A stretch of DNA of 64,000 bases from Orientallactaga sibirica (GCA_036365145.1 JAEOAD010000015.1:7309501-7373500); one strand, 5' to 3'; counted from the first letter of the stretch, positions 47,079 to 58,996 are shown. Notes: generated from the letters alone by a model not told the origin. A program made the numbers and translations.

Positions 47079-48626
47079 TTACCTAAAGGTTTCTACCTTG
47101 AACCACAGTGCTTTGGAAAACATTCCATTTGGGTACATTGCAACCATTGGACTCCCTATTGTGGGGAAAGCTCTTGAGTTTGTGGCAGGAAGGCTCTCCA
47201 CTCTAGGAAATGGAACCAAACTCTTGCCAGCAGGGTCATTCATCCTTGGAAAGTAAGCTGGGTTAGGCCAAGGGTCCCAGCTGGTCTTGCAAAACAAACT
47301 GGGTTGATACCCCCAGGATCTGCTGGAGAAGAGCCCAGCTGACCAGCAGCTGATCTTGGGAAAGCAACTTGAGCTGGGCCTGATGGGAAGGTAGCTGGAC
47401 TTGGACCTTGCAGGCCAGTGGCTCTTGGAAAGTTAGCTGAATTGGGGCCCAGTGGTCCAGAGGCTCTTGGGGAAATGCCTGGATTTGAGCCCTGCAGGCC
47501 AGTAGGCCTCTGGAAGGAACCTGGGTTTGAAGACTGAGAAAAGGCAGCTGGGTTCAATCCTCCTGAACCTGTCCCCCTTGGAAAGGGACTGGCATTATCC
47601 CTATGGGACCACCTGGTCTTGAGAAATGAGCTGAATTAGGGCCTATGGTACCAGGAACCCTTGACATGGGAGATGGGTTTGGCCCAAGAAGACCCATGCC
47701 TCCAGGGCTAGGACCTGTATTTGGGCCTATGGGACTAGGTACTCTCATCATGGATGGGCTTGTGCCCATGTTTCCAGAAGCATGTGAGAAAGACTCAGTT
47801 TGCTCCTAAAAGACCTGCTGCTCCCCAGCCATTCTTAAGTTAAGGCCAAATCCTGTGCCCAAGAGGCCACCTGCTCTGGAGTCCAGATTTGGACCTGGGC
47901 CCAGGCCACCGGCCCTTGGGTTGGGTCCAAGACCTACACCCAATCCACTTGTTCTGTGGGTTAGTTCCCAGGCCTGGCCCTGGAAATACACCTGGCCTAG
48001 GAGCAAGATTTGTACCTTAAAAGCCTGATCTCAGATTGGGAATCAGTCCAGGGCCCAAGCCCATTGGCCTAGGATTGGGAGAACCATGCCCAGATGACAA
48101 GACACCCACCCTTAGGTTGGGTCCACATCCAGGACCCATGGGGCCACCACTTCTGGGGTCAGGACTTGCTCCCAAGAGACCACCTACTTTTGGATTGGAC
48201 ATTGGACCTGCACCTGGGAAACCTCCCAACCTGGGGTTACACAGAGGCCATGGAAGAGACCCTGATCTAGGGTTTAGAGCTGGTCCTGGTCCCGGTTCCA
48301 AGAGGCCACCTGGCCTTGGGAAAGAAACTGCACCCATGCAGATGGAATTCATCCCTCTTGGGATCATGAGTACCAGCAGAAGGTGCTGGATTTGAAGCCA
48401 ATGAGCCTGATGAACTTGGACCAGGAGTTGGGATCCTTGGAAATAGGGCCACATTTCCACCATGAGAACTTGCTGCCACAAGGATGGGGTCTGAGCCCAT
48501 GCCCAGTGGATGGGCTGTGTTCATAACAGGACCCCCCTGAGGTCCTGGGGAATGGTCCACTTGTCCTAGTGGTGGCAGAGTCCAAGGAGCTGGCTGCTGT
48601 CTAGGGAAAATCTGGGGTTCTTTCAT
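47079..48626 (-). pseudogene. DERPC: DERPC-like Pro/Gly-rich reading frame of the retrocopy, broken
   Basis: Directly after the CHTF8 stop comes a long Pro/Gly/Asn-rich sequence in minus-strand pieces that change frame repeatedly (48626-48330, 48334-48017, about 47960-47806, 47769-47554, 47557-47240, 47297-47079). Repeats such as NPRxGGLLGxGP and GPNSAxFxRxxG run through it. In mammals the CHTF8 transcript is known to carry a second frame, DERPC, a Pro/Gly-rich nuclear protein (decreased expression in renal and prostate cancer). Position and composition fit that. At least five frame breaks make this copy non-coding. The true DERPC start relative to [11 protein letters not shown] at 48626 is not certain to me. 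Confidence 0.75.
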
Positions 48627-49289
48627 TCTGTCTTGGGGACATTGGTGATAATGGGCTTGGGGTGGGTCTTCATAAGGATCTTGTTTCTGATGAGTGCTGT
48701 CACCAGGTACTGGGTGCCAGCCTCATGGCCAAGCTCATCACAGCCCTGCTCCCCGTGAGCTTGCTCGACTAGGATGGCAAAAGCTTTCTCTAGGGAGTCC
48801 CTCAGTGGTGTAATGTAGGTCTCTAAGGCGTCTCCTGTTAATCTGGTGCTGCTTTGAGCCTCTATCTCCCCCTGTAGCTCCATCAACACTGTGGTGGTTT
48901 GATTCAGTTGTCCCACATAAACTTAGGTCTTCTGAAGGCTAGGTTCCCAGCTGATGGAGATTTGGGAATTAACACTTCCTGGAGGTGGTGTATTGTTGGG
49001 GGCAGGCTTATGGGTATTGTAGCCAGTTCCCCTCCCAGTGTTTGGCACACTTTCCTGTTGCTATTGTCCACCTTATGTTGATCATGGGATGATGTCCACC
49101 CTCTGCTCATGCCATTGTTTTCCCTGCCATTGTGGAGCTTCCCCTTGAGTCTGTAAGCCAAAATAAACCCCTTTGTCCCAAAAGCTGTTCTTGGTTGGAT
49201 GATTCTGCCAGCAATGTGAACTTGACTGCAACAAGCACCCATTCTGCCAGGCTTCCTGCCCCCACACTGGAAATAACAATTTGCACTAT
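48623..49289 (-). pseudogene. CHTF8: CHTF8 processed pseudogene (alternative clamp-loader subunit Ctf8)
   Basis: CHTF8 is the small subunit (about 121 residues) of the CTF18-DCC1-CTF8 alternative RFC complex, which loads PCNA and supports sister-chromatid cohesion. Here the minus strand encodes, without introns, VQIVISSVGAGSLAEW and [11 protein letters not shown] on the two sides of a solo LTR. Then come CDELG, YLVTALI.NKIL and [13 protein letters not shown] to a stop at 48623-48625. Damage: the start codon is ATA (49287-49289). The piece encoding LHYTTEG (48818-48798) is in another frame. About 16 codons of the middle (family GIPVLIVGHHILYG region) are missing. An LTR is inserted at 48890-49233. 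It is a dead retrocopy. Confidence 0.9.
48890..49233 (+). mobile_element. Solo LTR (MaLR/ERV-L type) inside the CHTF8 retrocopy
   Basis: 344 bp, starting TGtggtggtttgattcag and ending gacttgactgcaaCA, with AATAAACCCC at about 49163. Flanked by aacac (48885-48889) and agcac (49234-49238), a 5-bp duplication with one mismatch. No internal viral sequence remains. It interrupts the CHTF8 frame, which rejoins exactly when the LTR and one target copy are left out. Confidence 0.88.
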
Positions 49290-49406
49290 GAGCTTTTCTT
49301 CTTTACAAAGCAACTAAAAAAACTGCAATGGCAGCTGCCAGAGCAGCCAACAGGTGGCAACCAAACCTCCTGCCACCATCACTGCCAGAAGTATTACCTC
49401 TATATT
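49290..49406 (-). other. 5' border of the retrocopy, extent uncertain
   Basis: Minus-strand sequence upstream of the CHTF8 start position (ttgctttgtaaagaagaaaag, then GC-richer ggcagctgccattgcag). It may be the transcript's 5' UTR, up to the SINE at 49407. No target-site repeat for the retrocopy could be made out. Confidence 0.35.
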
Positions 49407-49597
49407 TTATTATTATTATTAGAGACAGAAAGAGATAGAAAGAGAAAATCGACATGCCAGGGCCTCTAGCCACTCAAACAACTCCAGGCACATGTGCCAT
49501 CATGTGCATCTGGCTTACTTGGGTTCTGGGGAATTGAACCTGGGTCCTTAGGCTTTTCAGGCAAGTGCCTTAACAGCTAAGCCATCTCTCCAGCCTT
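49407..49597 (-). mobile_element. tRNA-derived SINE
   Basis: Minus-strand copy with a (TTA)n tail at 49405-49420 and head ctaagccatctctccagcc, just upstream of the retrocopy. Confidence 0.94.
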
Positions 49598-49609
49598 TCT
49601 TTCTTTCCT

Positions 49610-49691
<82 letters not shown>

Positions 49692-49716
49692 TTCTTTCTT
49701 TCTCTTCCTTTCTTTA
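49598..49716. repeat. (CTTT)n(CT)n compound microsatellite
   Basis: CTTT units, a pure CT core (about 49652-49672), then CTTT units again. It abuts the head of the SINE at 49407-49597. Confidence 0.96.
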
Positions 49717-49837
49717 TTGTTTGCTCATTACTAGGCTCTGTCCTGGTAATACTCATTCTATATCAAATTGGAATGTTTTTCTGATGTAAAATCTTAGGTC
49801 TTTCATTTGAGAAAAGGATATATATATATAAATTATA

Positions 49838-49913
49838 TGGTGCTGAAGATCAAACTCAGGGCCTTGGGAAAGTTAGATAAGTGCTCTGCTACTGAACTAC
49901 ACAACAAGTCTAA
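49838..49913 (-). mobile_element. ID-like SINE fragment
   Basis: Minus-strand tRNA/ID-type piece: ggtgctgaagatcaaactcag, gggccttg, then gtgctctgctactgaactac. Confidence 0.6.
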
Positions 49914-51439
49914 GAGATACCTTTAAGTTCTTTTGTGCCACTTGAATCCCTACTTGAAGAGTGCCAGTTATCCTTTGGTCTCTAATTATCGGGATGATAT
50001 GCATTATCTTCCAACTATTTTAATATATTAGTACCAGAGACAGCTAACCAGTGTTCTCTCCTCCCATAATGTGCACTCCAGTGCTCTGACAGGAGACCTT
50101 GCAAATAATGCAGATAATTATAAAATTGTACCAGGGACCTGCCCCACGCCAAAGAGCCATTATTGTCATGGTGGGGTTGGCCAGGTTTTCCTTTATCCTT
50201 AGTCCTTCATTTTAGTTCCCCTTACACTGTCTGCCTTCATCCCAAAACAGATCTCAGAAAAGGAGCTAATATTGGTCACTAAGCCGCCTGTTCCAAGCTT
50301 CTAAGTCTCTAATCTGAAATGTTCCTGGGGTGCAGGCCTCAAAAAAATGACTATACCCCAAGTGTGCACCAGGAAGGAGCCTGGGAGTAGGGCTTGCTTC
50401 CTAGCTATTCCTGTTCCTCAGTGCTAAGTCAGAAGGACAGCCTGTTCTTGATTCTTTGATGGTTTCCTCCAGGCAGGTCATGCTGTGAAGGGACTTCTCT
50501 CACTCTCAAATAAGCTGTAAGTTTTTAGTGTTTTTGGAAACATTTTATGGTGCTTAATAAAGTGTTAAGTTGTGGAAGGAAACACCCATAGACAAAGTGA
50601 GAGTTTTCCTGCACAAGTGTCACTGTTTTTTATCACCTTTGTGGAAAGAGGGATCATTGTCAGTTACTCGACAAATGCTTCCCTCCTGATTATTTTAAAA
50701 ATAATTGGGATTTAAAAATATCCCTCACCATAGTTATTTCCAGTATTAGTGCTATGCACTGAGGAGTAGAGAGATGGGTGGACTTGATAGTCATATTTTC
50801 ATTCCTCTTATCTGAAAGACTGCCTTGCATAGAGCTTCTCCCATCTCCTTCAGTCAGCCACTGTGATCTCAAGCTTAAGATGAACTTTTCTGTGGTCTCC
50901 TTACACTTAACACCATCAGCCTCACCAGACAGTAGCAAACTGTTCACAGACCTGACTCTGTAAGCTCGGTGGATGACCATGTGGACATGTGTGCCTAATT
51001 TCACATTCTTACCTGCACTCAGAACTATGTGGGACACAGAGGAGCCCCTGATATTAGTGGGATATTCAACATTTTAATCATCTGGGAAAAAAAGCAAACA
51101 AAGGTGTGTGAGTTAGTGCTACTGGAAGGCTTAGGCTGCCATGGACTAGCAATCCAATTCAGGATGTTTTTTTTCCTTTAAAAACAAAGCTTTGTTTCTG
51201 ATCAGTGGTTTCAAAACATAAAAATCTCAGCCAGTGCGGTCAGTCAGGCAATTTGACCTTCAGACTGAATATTTCCTGTATAGTATGGTTGGCTTGTTTG
51301 AAACAGTCCAGCAGGGAATGGAGTGATGATTTTACGTACAGTTCTACTGATCTCAATTTGAGGAAGCCTTTTAGACCATTGGATGACAGGGCCTGGATAT
51401 TAAGTGTCACTCAAAGGTAACTTGCAAAGAAGATAGATG
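49914..51439. other. Single-copy stretch, no gene seen
   Basis: No gene or repeat recognised. Frames at 50690-51037 (minus) and 51205-51420 (plus) are short and have no domain features. Confidence 0.45.
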
Positions 51440-52150
51440 ACTATTGCTAGGTAAACTGTAACTTTTCATTCCAAAGCTATGCCACTTTGAAATTCTCAAC
51501 TACCATATCACTGCAATGCACTGCAGTAAGTGAATAATAATTTTATTTCTCACAGGACATTACCAATTTTTTGTCTGACCTTTGAGAAGAACAGCTTTTA
51601 ATTTTAATCAAAGTATTTCCCTTTGAACTTTATGGAAAGGTTGCTGATTTATTCCTTATAAGATCCTGACAAAGAGACAACTCTAGCTGAGCCAAAGGTT
51701 GCTCACTATTTACTAGCATGGACCTCATCTTGGGTATTAATGAGATAGAGACTAATGGGAACAAATTGATCCTTTCATACTTTGTCAAGTGAAGTGTGGC
51801 TAGCTGAACATTTCATCACCAGACAGTACTGTGCTAGGGGAACTGTAAAACAAAAACAGTTGGAAAAAGTCACTTTTATAAAGTTTGCTCTTGGGCTAAG
51901 GTGGATTATTGACTGTCAGTCATTGACGAATCTCTTTTAATCTTTATGATGCTGTAGCAAATTAAAAAAGTGACTTATAAACTGAGGGACCATCTTGTTT
52001 CAGTTTCTGAAACTGAAATATGATTTAAGTAAGTAGCAGCATGAAGAATTGCTGGTCTACCCATTAAAACGAAGATATTGCTGCACATTTAGTGATGTGA
52101 AGAGATTCTCATTATGTTAGTGTAAAAGGAGTTTACAACATATGATATAA
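51440..52150. other. Single-copy block, possible conserved non-coding sequence
   Basis: Repeat-free, with balanced, non-decayed sequence and many TAAT/ATTA and CTTTGA/TCAAAG-type words (tcaaagtatttccctttgaa at 51609-51628 is a near inverted repeat). This is an impression without alignment. Confidence 0.25.
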
Positions 52151-52537
52151 AGCATGACCCTATTTTTGCTTAAGAAAAGTATGTACATTTGCAAAAAAAA
52201 AAAAAAAACCAAAACCAGTCCTGAGATCCTTGTGTAATCACATAAGAAATAAATGTGAAAAAAGGGACACAAACATAATGAGCAAAACATGAAAATATAT
52301 AATTCTTAAAAATGAAGTGTAGGTGCAAATGAATATTTCAAATTTCATTTGCAACCGCAGAAATGTAATTTAAAATGACATTGGGGTAACATCACTTTCA
52401 CTTATGAGTTGGGCAAAAATGCTTAAAATAAAGCAATATCCAACATCAGTAAAGGAGAAAAGTCAAGTCCGTACACTTGGGGGTGGTGTGTTGGTACATA
52501 TTTTAAAATCTTGTCTTCTCCCAAACCGTATTGATTC
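52151..52537. other. AT-rich stretch, no gene seen
   Basis: Contains a 17-base A-run (52192-52208). No gene. Part (52350-52460, gcaaaaatgcttaaaataaag) may be decayed L1. Confidence 0.4.
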
Positions 52538-52542
52538 ATAAC

Positions 52543-53085
52543 TGTAGCAGTCAGCTTCAGGTTCACTGAGATGAACTTCCAGACCAGGCACAGTTATGGA
52601 GGAAGGGATATTATTTATTGAAGCTTACAGATCCAGGGTAAGTTCCATAATGGCAGGGAAAGGGGCCTGCTCTCACAGGACCAGGCAAGAGAGAGAAAAT
52701 ATCCAACCAGGCACACAGCACACAGAACAAAACTACAGCCAAAAGCCACAGCACACTTCAGGAACTCTAGTTAGGCACACTTTGCATATCTTTACAATGG
52801 AATCTGAAACCCACCACCACACCTTAAGATCCGCCCCCAGTGATATTGCTCTAGCAAGGTGATTGCAGATGCAAACTATAAACTAATAAAACACTGAATA
52901 TATTGGGGGCCATATATTCAAACTACCACACACACTTTGCATATCTTTACAATGGAATCTCAAACCCACCACCACAACCTTAAGATCTGCCCCCAGTGAC
53001 ATTGCCTCTAGCAATGATTGCTGATGCAGACTATAAACTAATAAAACATTGAATATATTAGGGAACATATATTCAAACTACCACA
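52543..53085 (-). mobile_element. Solo LTR with 155-bp tandem duplication, perfect 5-bp target repeat
   Basis: Read on the minus strand it starts TGtggtagtttgaatatatg and ends gctgactgctaCA, with AATAAATAAT as polyadenylation signal. The target repeat ataac is perfect at 52538-52542 and 53086-53090. Its 5' portion is present twice: 52776-52930 and 52931-53085, each 155 bp, differing at about ten sites. No internal viral sequence is left. Confidence 0.9.
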
Positions 53086-53269
53086 ATAACTGACCCCTTT
53101 TACACCAAAATCCTGCCTTACAGTGTGTGAGGTGCTCACTATTGAAGTGTATAACTTGATGACATTTGCTATATATATGATGCCAGGGCTAAAAATCAGG
53201 ATCCTCCATCATCCTCCAAAGTTTCTTCTTGCCATTCTACTTTGAGACAAGCCCAACAGACTGCCTTTT

Positions 53270-53515
53270 TAATGTGAAAGGGAGGGAGGGAGAGAGAGAG
53301 AAAGAAAGAGAGAGACAGAGAAAATTGGTGCTCCAGGGCCTCCAGTCACTACAGTTAAACTCTAGACACATGTGCCCCCTTGTGTGTAAGTGCTACCTTG
53401 TGGGCTTGTATCACATTGTGCATTTGGCTTACATGGGACCTGGCAAATCAAACATGAGTTCTTAGGCTTGGCATGTAAGTGCCTTAGCCACTAAGTCATC
53501 TCTCTAGCCCTCCTC
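53270..53515 (-). mobile_element. tRNA-derived SINE with small internal duplication
   Basis: Minus-strand copy flanked by ctgcctttt (53261-53269 and 53516-53524). The segment cccccttgtgtgtaagtgctaccttgtgg shows an extra 30-odd bases against other copies. Confidence 0.9.
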
Positions 53516-53539
53516 CTGCCTTTTGTAATTCTCCTCTTC

Positions 53540-54131
53540 TCCTCTCCATGTTCTATCCCCCATCCTAGGCAGTCATTCATCTATTTTCAGTCATTATAGA
53601 TTACACAGTGTTTTGTAGAACTTTAGATAAAAGAAGCCATGCATTTTTATGCTCTCTAAACTCAGCATTATTGCCTTGAGACTCATCCATGGTTTTGCAC
53701 ACTCCCATCATTCAGTTATTGGTGTAGCTGAATAGTAAGTACTCCATCACATGGATATTAATACAGTTTGTTCAGCTGCTGCTGGTATTTGAGTTATTTC
53801 CAGTTTTTTATAATTAAAAATAAAGTTGCCATGAACATTTGTGTACAAGCAGTTTTGTGTAAATATGTATTTCTCTTTGGTCAATTCCTAAGAAGGGAAT
53901 GAATAGATGAATTTGTCTAAATGTTTTCCAAGGTGATTGTACTGTTTTTCATTCCTTCCAGCATTCTGGTTGTTCCACTTTCTTATCAGCAATTGATTAG
54001 GCAGTCTAAATTTCAGCCAATCTAGTATGTGTGTAATAATACTTCACATCCTGCTAGTAATTAATGAGATGGATCACATTACTTGAGGTTCATTTGCCAT
54101 GTGTATATTTTCTTCAGAAAAATATCTGTTT
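53540..54131 (-). repeat. Old L1 ORF2 3' portion, minus strand
   Basis: The reverse complement has old L1 ORF2 C-terminal landmarks: the plus strand shows ccatggttttgcacactccc, gtagctgaatagtaagtactccat, gtttgttcagctgctgctgg and gaagggaatgaatagatg. Frames are destroyed. Confidence 0.7.
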
Positions 54132-54236
54132 AAGCTAGGTGTGATGGCTTATGCCTTTAAAGACTCATACCTCAACTCTTAGGAAACTAAATAGGAGGAT
54201 CACAGTGAGTTCCAAGTCAGTCTGGGCTATACTCTG
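54132..54236 (+). mobile_element. Diverged B1 fragment
   Basis: Plus-strand B1 pieces (ctaggtgtgatggcttatgcc, aggatcacagtgagttcc, cagtctgggctat), ending where the L1 begins. Confidence 0.65.
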
Positions 54237-54420
54237 ACTTGCCTGGAGGTGACATACACATGGAGGACACTGTTCAGAACCTAGGTCACCTAGTCCAAGC
54301 AAGTGGTCAGACAACATCCCCATACTCCACCCTTAACCAAAGCTGACCTGGAGATACAACTCAGGGGCTACAAAAGAATCTAGTACTGCCCTATCAGCAC
54401 AACATAAGTTCAAACTTGAG

Positions 54421-55677
54421 ATGGCCAAACCCCAACACAAAATAAACAATACAAGATATCAAGTCAATGGATCCCTGCCACAAATTCCTAGCCTCTTAAT
54501 GGAAGCCTCTAATGAAAACACAGAGGATGCTCCAGTCATAGAATCCAATAATGAAGGCACACTACACATAAAATTAATGAGACCATGCCCAAACAGGTGG
54601 CAGAATTAGAAGAAAAAAATCACCAAAGAATCAATAATTGCATAAATAAAATACCAGGGCCCATCAACAATAGCACATAACTATCAGTTCTTGTCTCAAC
54701 ATATTTGAAGAAAAGCAGAGAGATCTTAATAGATAAACAGTTTTAAAGGCAAGTCAGCAAATAGATGACCTTACCAACCAGTGAATCAATGTTAATGAGG
54801 AAATGATCAAATGCATACATGAATTACAAGAAACAATAAAACGTCAAACAGGATCTGAAAATGGAACTCAATAAAGGGGTGGAAATGATGCAAAAAAAAA
54901 AAAAGAAAAAAAGAAATGAAAAGAAAAGAAAAAAGGTTAAATGGCACTCTTCAAAGCCTTCCTAGAAAGCCTCAAAAACAGACAGAATTTCAGGTCTTGA
55001 AACAAGACAGAGGATTTGGATTGAGAGTCCAAAAACCAAGATAAGTTCAAAAAACCATGTGAATAGAATAGTATGAGACACACTAAAAATACCAAATATC
55101 CAGATCATGGGCATACAAGAAGGAGAAAAAATACAGGCCAAAGGCATAGAGAAAATCGTCAACAAAATTACTGAACAAAGTTTTCCTAACCCTGCAAAAG
55201 AGAGATCCATCCAAACACAAGAATCTTCTAGAATCATAAGTAGATAGGACCAATGAAGAAACTCTCCATGTCACATTATAGTTAAAGTGCTAAACAATGA
55301 AAACAAAGAGAGAGTGCTAAAAGCAGCAAGAAAAAAACAGGTAATTACATACAAAGGTAAGCCCATCAGAATTACCTCTGAGTTTTCAATGTAAACTCTA
55401 AAAGTCAGAAGGGCTTGGATTGGAGGAGTGCTACAAACCTTGAGACACTACAGCTGCCAACCCAAACTACTATACCCAACAAAAGTATCCCTCATAATAG
55501 AAGGTGAAAGGAAACCTTTCCATGATAAAAGCCAGCTCTATGAATCTGTGAACACAAAGTCAACCCTACAGAGAATTCTTCAGGGAATACTCCACACAGA
55601 AGAGTCTAACAACGAAACTCATGAGCTTACAAGAGGGAAAAACGATAACCAAAATAGGAACAGACATGAAAATGTAT
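54421..55677 (+). pseudogene. L1 ORF1 remnant (RNA-binding chaperone)
   Basis: L1 ORF1p coats L1 RNA. The start MAKPQHKINNTRYQV is in place. The C-terminal RNA-binding end is readable in fragments (KARKKQ-type basic stretch near 55320; QPKLLYPTKVSLIIEGE and TLQRILQGILHTEE at 55455-55610). Several stops and shifts, and an A-rich tract at 54892-54936, break it. Confidence 0.85.
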
Positions 55678-58004
55678 AAAACAACACAGCTCCAAAACCA
55701 GAAAACCCTTCAGTATGACAGGGATTAAACTGAACCTCACAATTATAACTATAAACATCAATGGTCTCATTTCAACAATGAAAGACACAAGATAACTGTC
55801 TGGATCAGAAGAATGGAACCATCTATCTGCTGTCTATAAGAAATCCATCTCACTGTCAAAGATAGACACCTCCTCAGGGTGAAAGGATGAAAAACAACCT
55901 TCCAAGTAAATTTAAATAAGAAATAAGCAGGTGTGGCTATATTAATATCTGACAAAATAGACTTCAAACCAAAAGCAATCCAAAGAGACGAAGTAATTTT
56001 TTACTACCAAGGGAACAATCCAACAAGAGGCTATCACAATCATAAACTTATATACACAAAACAAAGGAGCACCACATTTTATAAAGCAAAATCTATTTGA
56101 TAGCAAACCAGAAATAAATCCCATTACCATCATAGTAGGAGACTTCAATACCCCACTATCATCAATAGTCAGAACATCTAAGCAGAAAATCAGCAGGGAA
56201 ACAATGGAGCTTAACAACACCATAGATCACTTAGGCCTAACAGACATCTACAGAACTTTCCACTTCAATTCCATAGAATATACATTCTTCTCAGAAATGC
56301 AAGGAAGCTTCTCTGAAATATATTAGGACATAAAGTAAAGTATGCCTTCATAAATTCAGGAAAATTGACATAACTCCCTATATCTGACCACAATGTATTA
56401 AACATAGAAATCAGCAACAAGAGAAACAACAGAAAACACAGCAGCTGTGAGACACTGAACAACTCATTATTAAACTATGAAATCAAAAATAAAATATAAA
56501 GTTTCTAGAAGTGAATGATAATGAAAACACATTATACCAGAATTTATGGGACACAATGAAGGCAGTCCTAAGAGGAAAATTCATAGCCCTAAGTGCTTTC
56601 ATATTAAAGACAGAGAGATCCCAAATTAATATCCTAACCTTCTACCTAAAGGCATTGGAAAAACAAGAACATTCCAATCCTAAGAGCTCCAGCAGAAAGA
56701 AATAGTCAAGATCAGAATAGAAATCAATGAATTGGAAATTAAGAAACAATTAAAAAGGTTGACAAAATGAAGAGCTGGTTCTTAAAAAAATAAATAAACA
56801 AGATTGATAAATCCCTGGCCACTTTGATCAAAAGAAAAAAAAAGAGTAACCTCTAATTCACAAGATCTGAAATGAAAATGGAAAGGTCACAACTGACATC
56901 AATGAAATTGGGAATAATCATAAGAATATACTTCCCAAACCCCTATTCCAAAACCTTGGATAATATGGAAGAATTGGATGAATTCTTAGCCACATATTAC
57001 CTGTTAAAACTAAACACAGAGCAGATAAACTTCCTAAACAAACCTATCACATCCAATGAAATTGAACATGTAATTAGAACCTCCCAACCAAAAAGAGACC
57101 AGGACCTGATGGATTCTCATGTGAATTCTACCAAACCTGCATCAAAGAACTAAAACCACTTTTTTGTCAGGTTATTTCACACAATTGGTAAAGAGGGAAT
57201 TCTCCGGATACCAAAACAGAGACACAACAAAAAAGGAAAATTATAGACCAATATTCCTCATGCATCTAGATATGAAAGTTCTCAATAAAAACTTTGTAAA
57301 CTGAATTCAAGAACCCATCAAAAGCATTATCCACCTTGATCAAGAATTCATTCCAGAGATGCAGGGATGGTTCAATGTATGGAAATCAATAAATGTAATA
57401 TACTACATAAGTAAAATTAAACACAAGAACCACATGATCTTTTCAGTAGATGCTGAGAAGGCCTTTGACAAAACACAGCATTGCTTCACTATTAAAATGT
57501 TGGAGAGCCTAGGGATGGAAGGACTGTATCTTAACATCATAAAGGCTATATACAAAGCACCTAAGGCCCAAATCATACTAACTGGGAAAAAATAATCCAA
57601 GAGTTCCTATTAAGATCTGGAACAAGATAGGGTTTTTACTCTCATCACTGGTCTTCAACATAGTGTTAGTAGTCCTAGCCCAAGTAATAAGACAAAAGGA
57701 AGAAATGACAGGGATACAAATTGTAAAAGAAGTCAAACTAGTCCTATTTGCAGATTCTATGATTTTATACATAGGTGACCCAAAAGACTCCACCAACAAA
57801 CTTCTAAAGGTGATAAACTTCTTTAGCAAAGTGGCAGAGTACAAAATCAACACACAAACATTAGTAGTCTTCCTATACATACACTAACAACAAACATATA
57901 GAGAAAGAGATCAGCAAGGATGTCCCATTTCCAATAACAAAAATTTAAATATATTGAAATTTATCTAACCAAGGATGTGAAAGACTTCTTCAATTAAAAC
58001 ATAA

Positions 58005-58165
58005 GGCAGGCATGGTGGTGAATACCTCTCTTACCAACACTCAGGAGGCAGAGGCAGGAGGATCACGGTGAGTTCAAGGCCAGCCTGAGTCTACGTAGTG
58101 AATTCCAAGTCAGCTATGGATACACTGAGACCCTACCTGGAACAACAACAACAACAACAAAAACA
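58005..58165 (+). mobile_element. B1 SINE nested in L1 ORF2
   Basis: Plus-strand B1 (ggcaggcatggtggtgaata, aggaggatcacggtgagttc) with an (AAC)n tail at 58141-58158. Confidence 0.92.
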
Positions 58166-58996
58166 AAAGCACCATAAAAAACACTGGAGAAAGAAATCAA
58201 GGAGGATATGAGAAGATGGAAAGACCTCCCCTGCTCATGGATTCGAAGAATCAACATCCTAAAAATGGCCATTCTACCCAAATCAATTTACAGATTCAAT
58301 GAAATACCTTTAAAAATTCCAGCAACTTTCTTCACAGAGATAGAAAAAATAGTCTCAAAATACTATGGAGCTACAGAAAGCCTCAGGTATCTAAAACAAT
58401 CCTCAGGAAAAGAAACATTTCAAATTATATGGCAAAGCCATAGTAATGAAAACAGCATGGTACTGGCACAAAGCAGACATATGAACAGAAGATCCATGCC
58501 TTAGTTAAAGCATTTACAACTACCTGATCTTTGACAAAAGAGGCAACAAAGCACACTGGAGAAAGAATTTTAAATAAATGGTTCTGGAGAAGTTGGGAAA
58601 CCACATGTAAAAAAATGAAACTAGACATACTCTTCTCACCATACACAAAAATCACCTCCAAATGGATTAAGATCCCAATGTATAACCTAAAACTCTAAAA
58701 AAACTGGAGGAAAAGTAGGAAGAACTCTCCAAGATATAGTAGTGAGGAAAGACTTCCTGAATAGGACCCCAGTAGCTCAAGTAATTAAACAAACACCCAA
58801 CCAGTAAGATCTCATGCAACTACAAAGCTTTTGCACAGATAAACATACCATAAACAGAGCCAACAGACAACCCACAGAGTGGGAGAGGTCTTTTCCTGTT
58901 ATACTCTGACAGAGGGCTAATATCTAGAATCTACAAAGAACTCAAAATCTAAGCCACACAAAAAAATCAAACAATACACTCAAAAATGTGGCAAAA

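Noticed and set aside
48036..48395. 119-codon plus-strand frame rich in Pro and Gly
   Set aside because: It is the complement of the DERPC-like minus-strand sequence. GC-rich Gly/Pro codons give open complements, and no independent signal supports it.
48904..49242. 112-codon minus-strand frame MGACCSQVHIAG...
   Set aside because: It is a translation of the solo LTR in antisense, with a few retrocopy codons at one end; not a gene.
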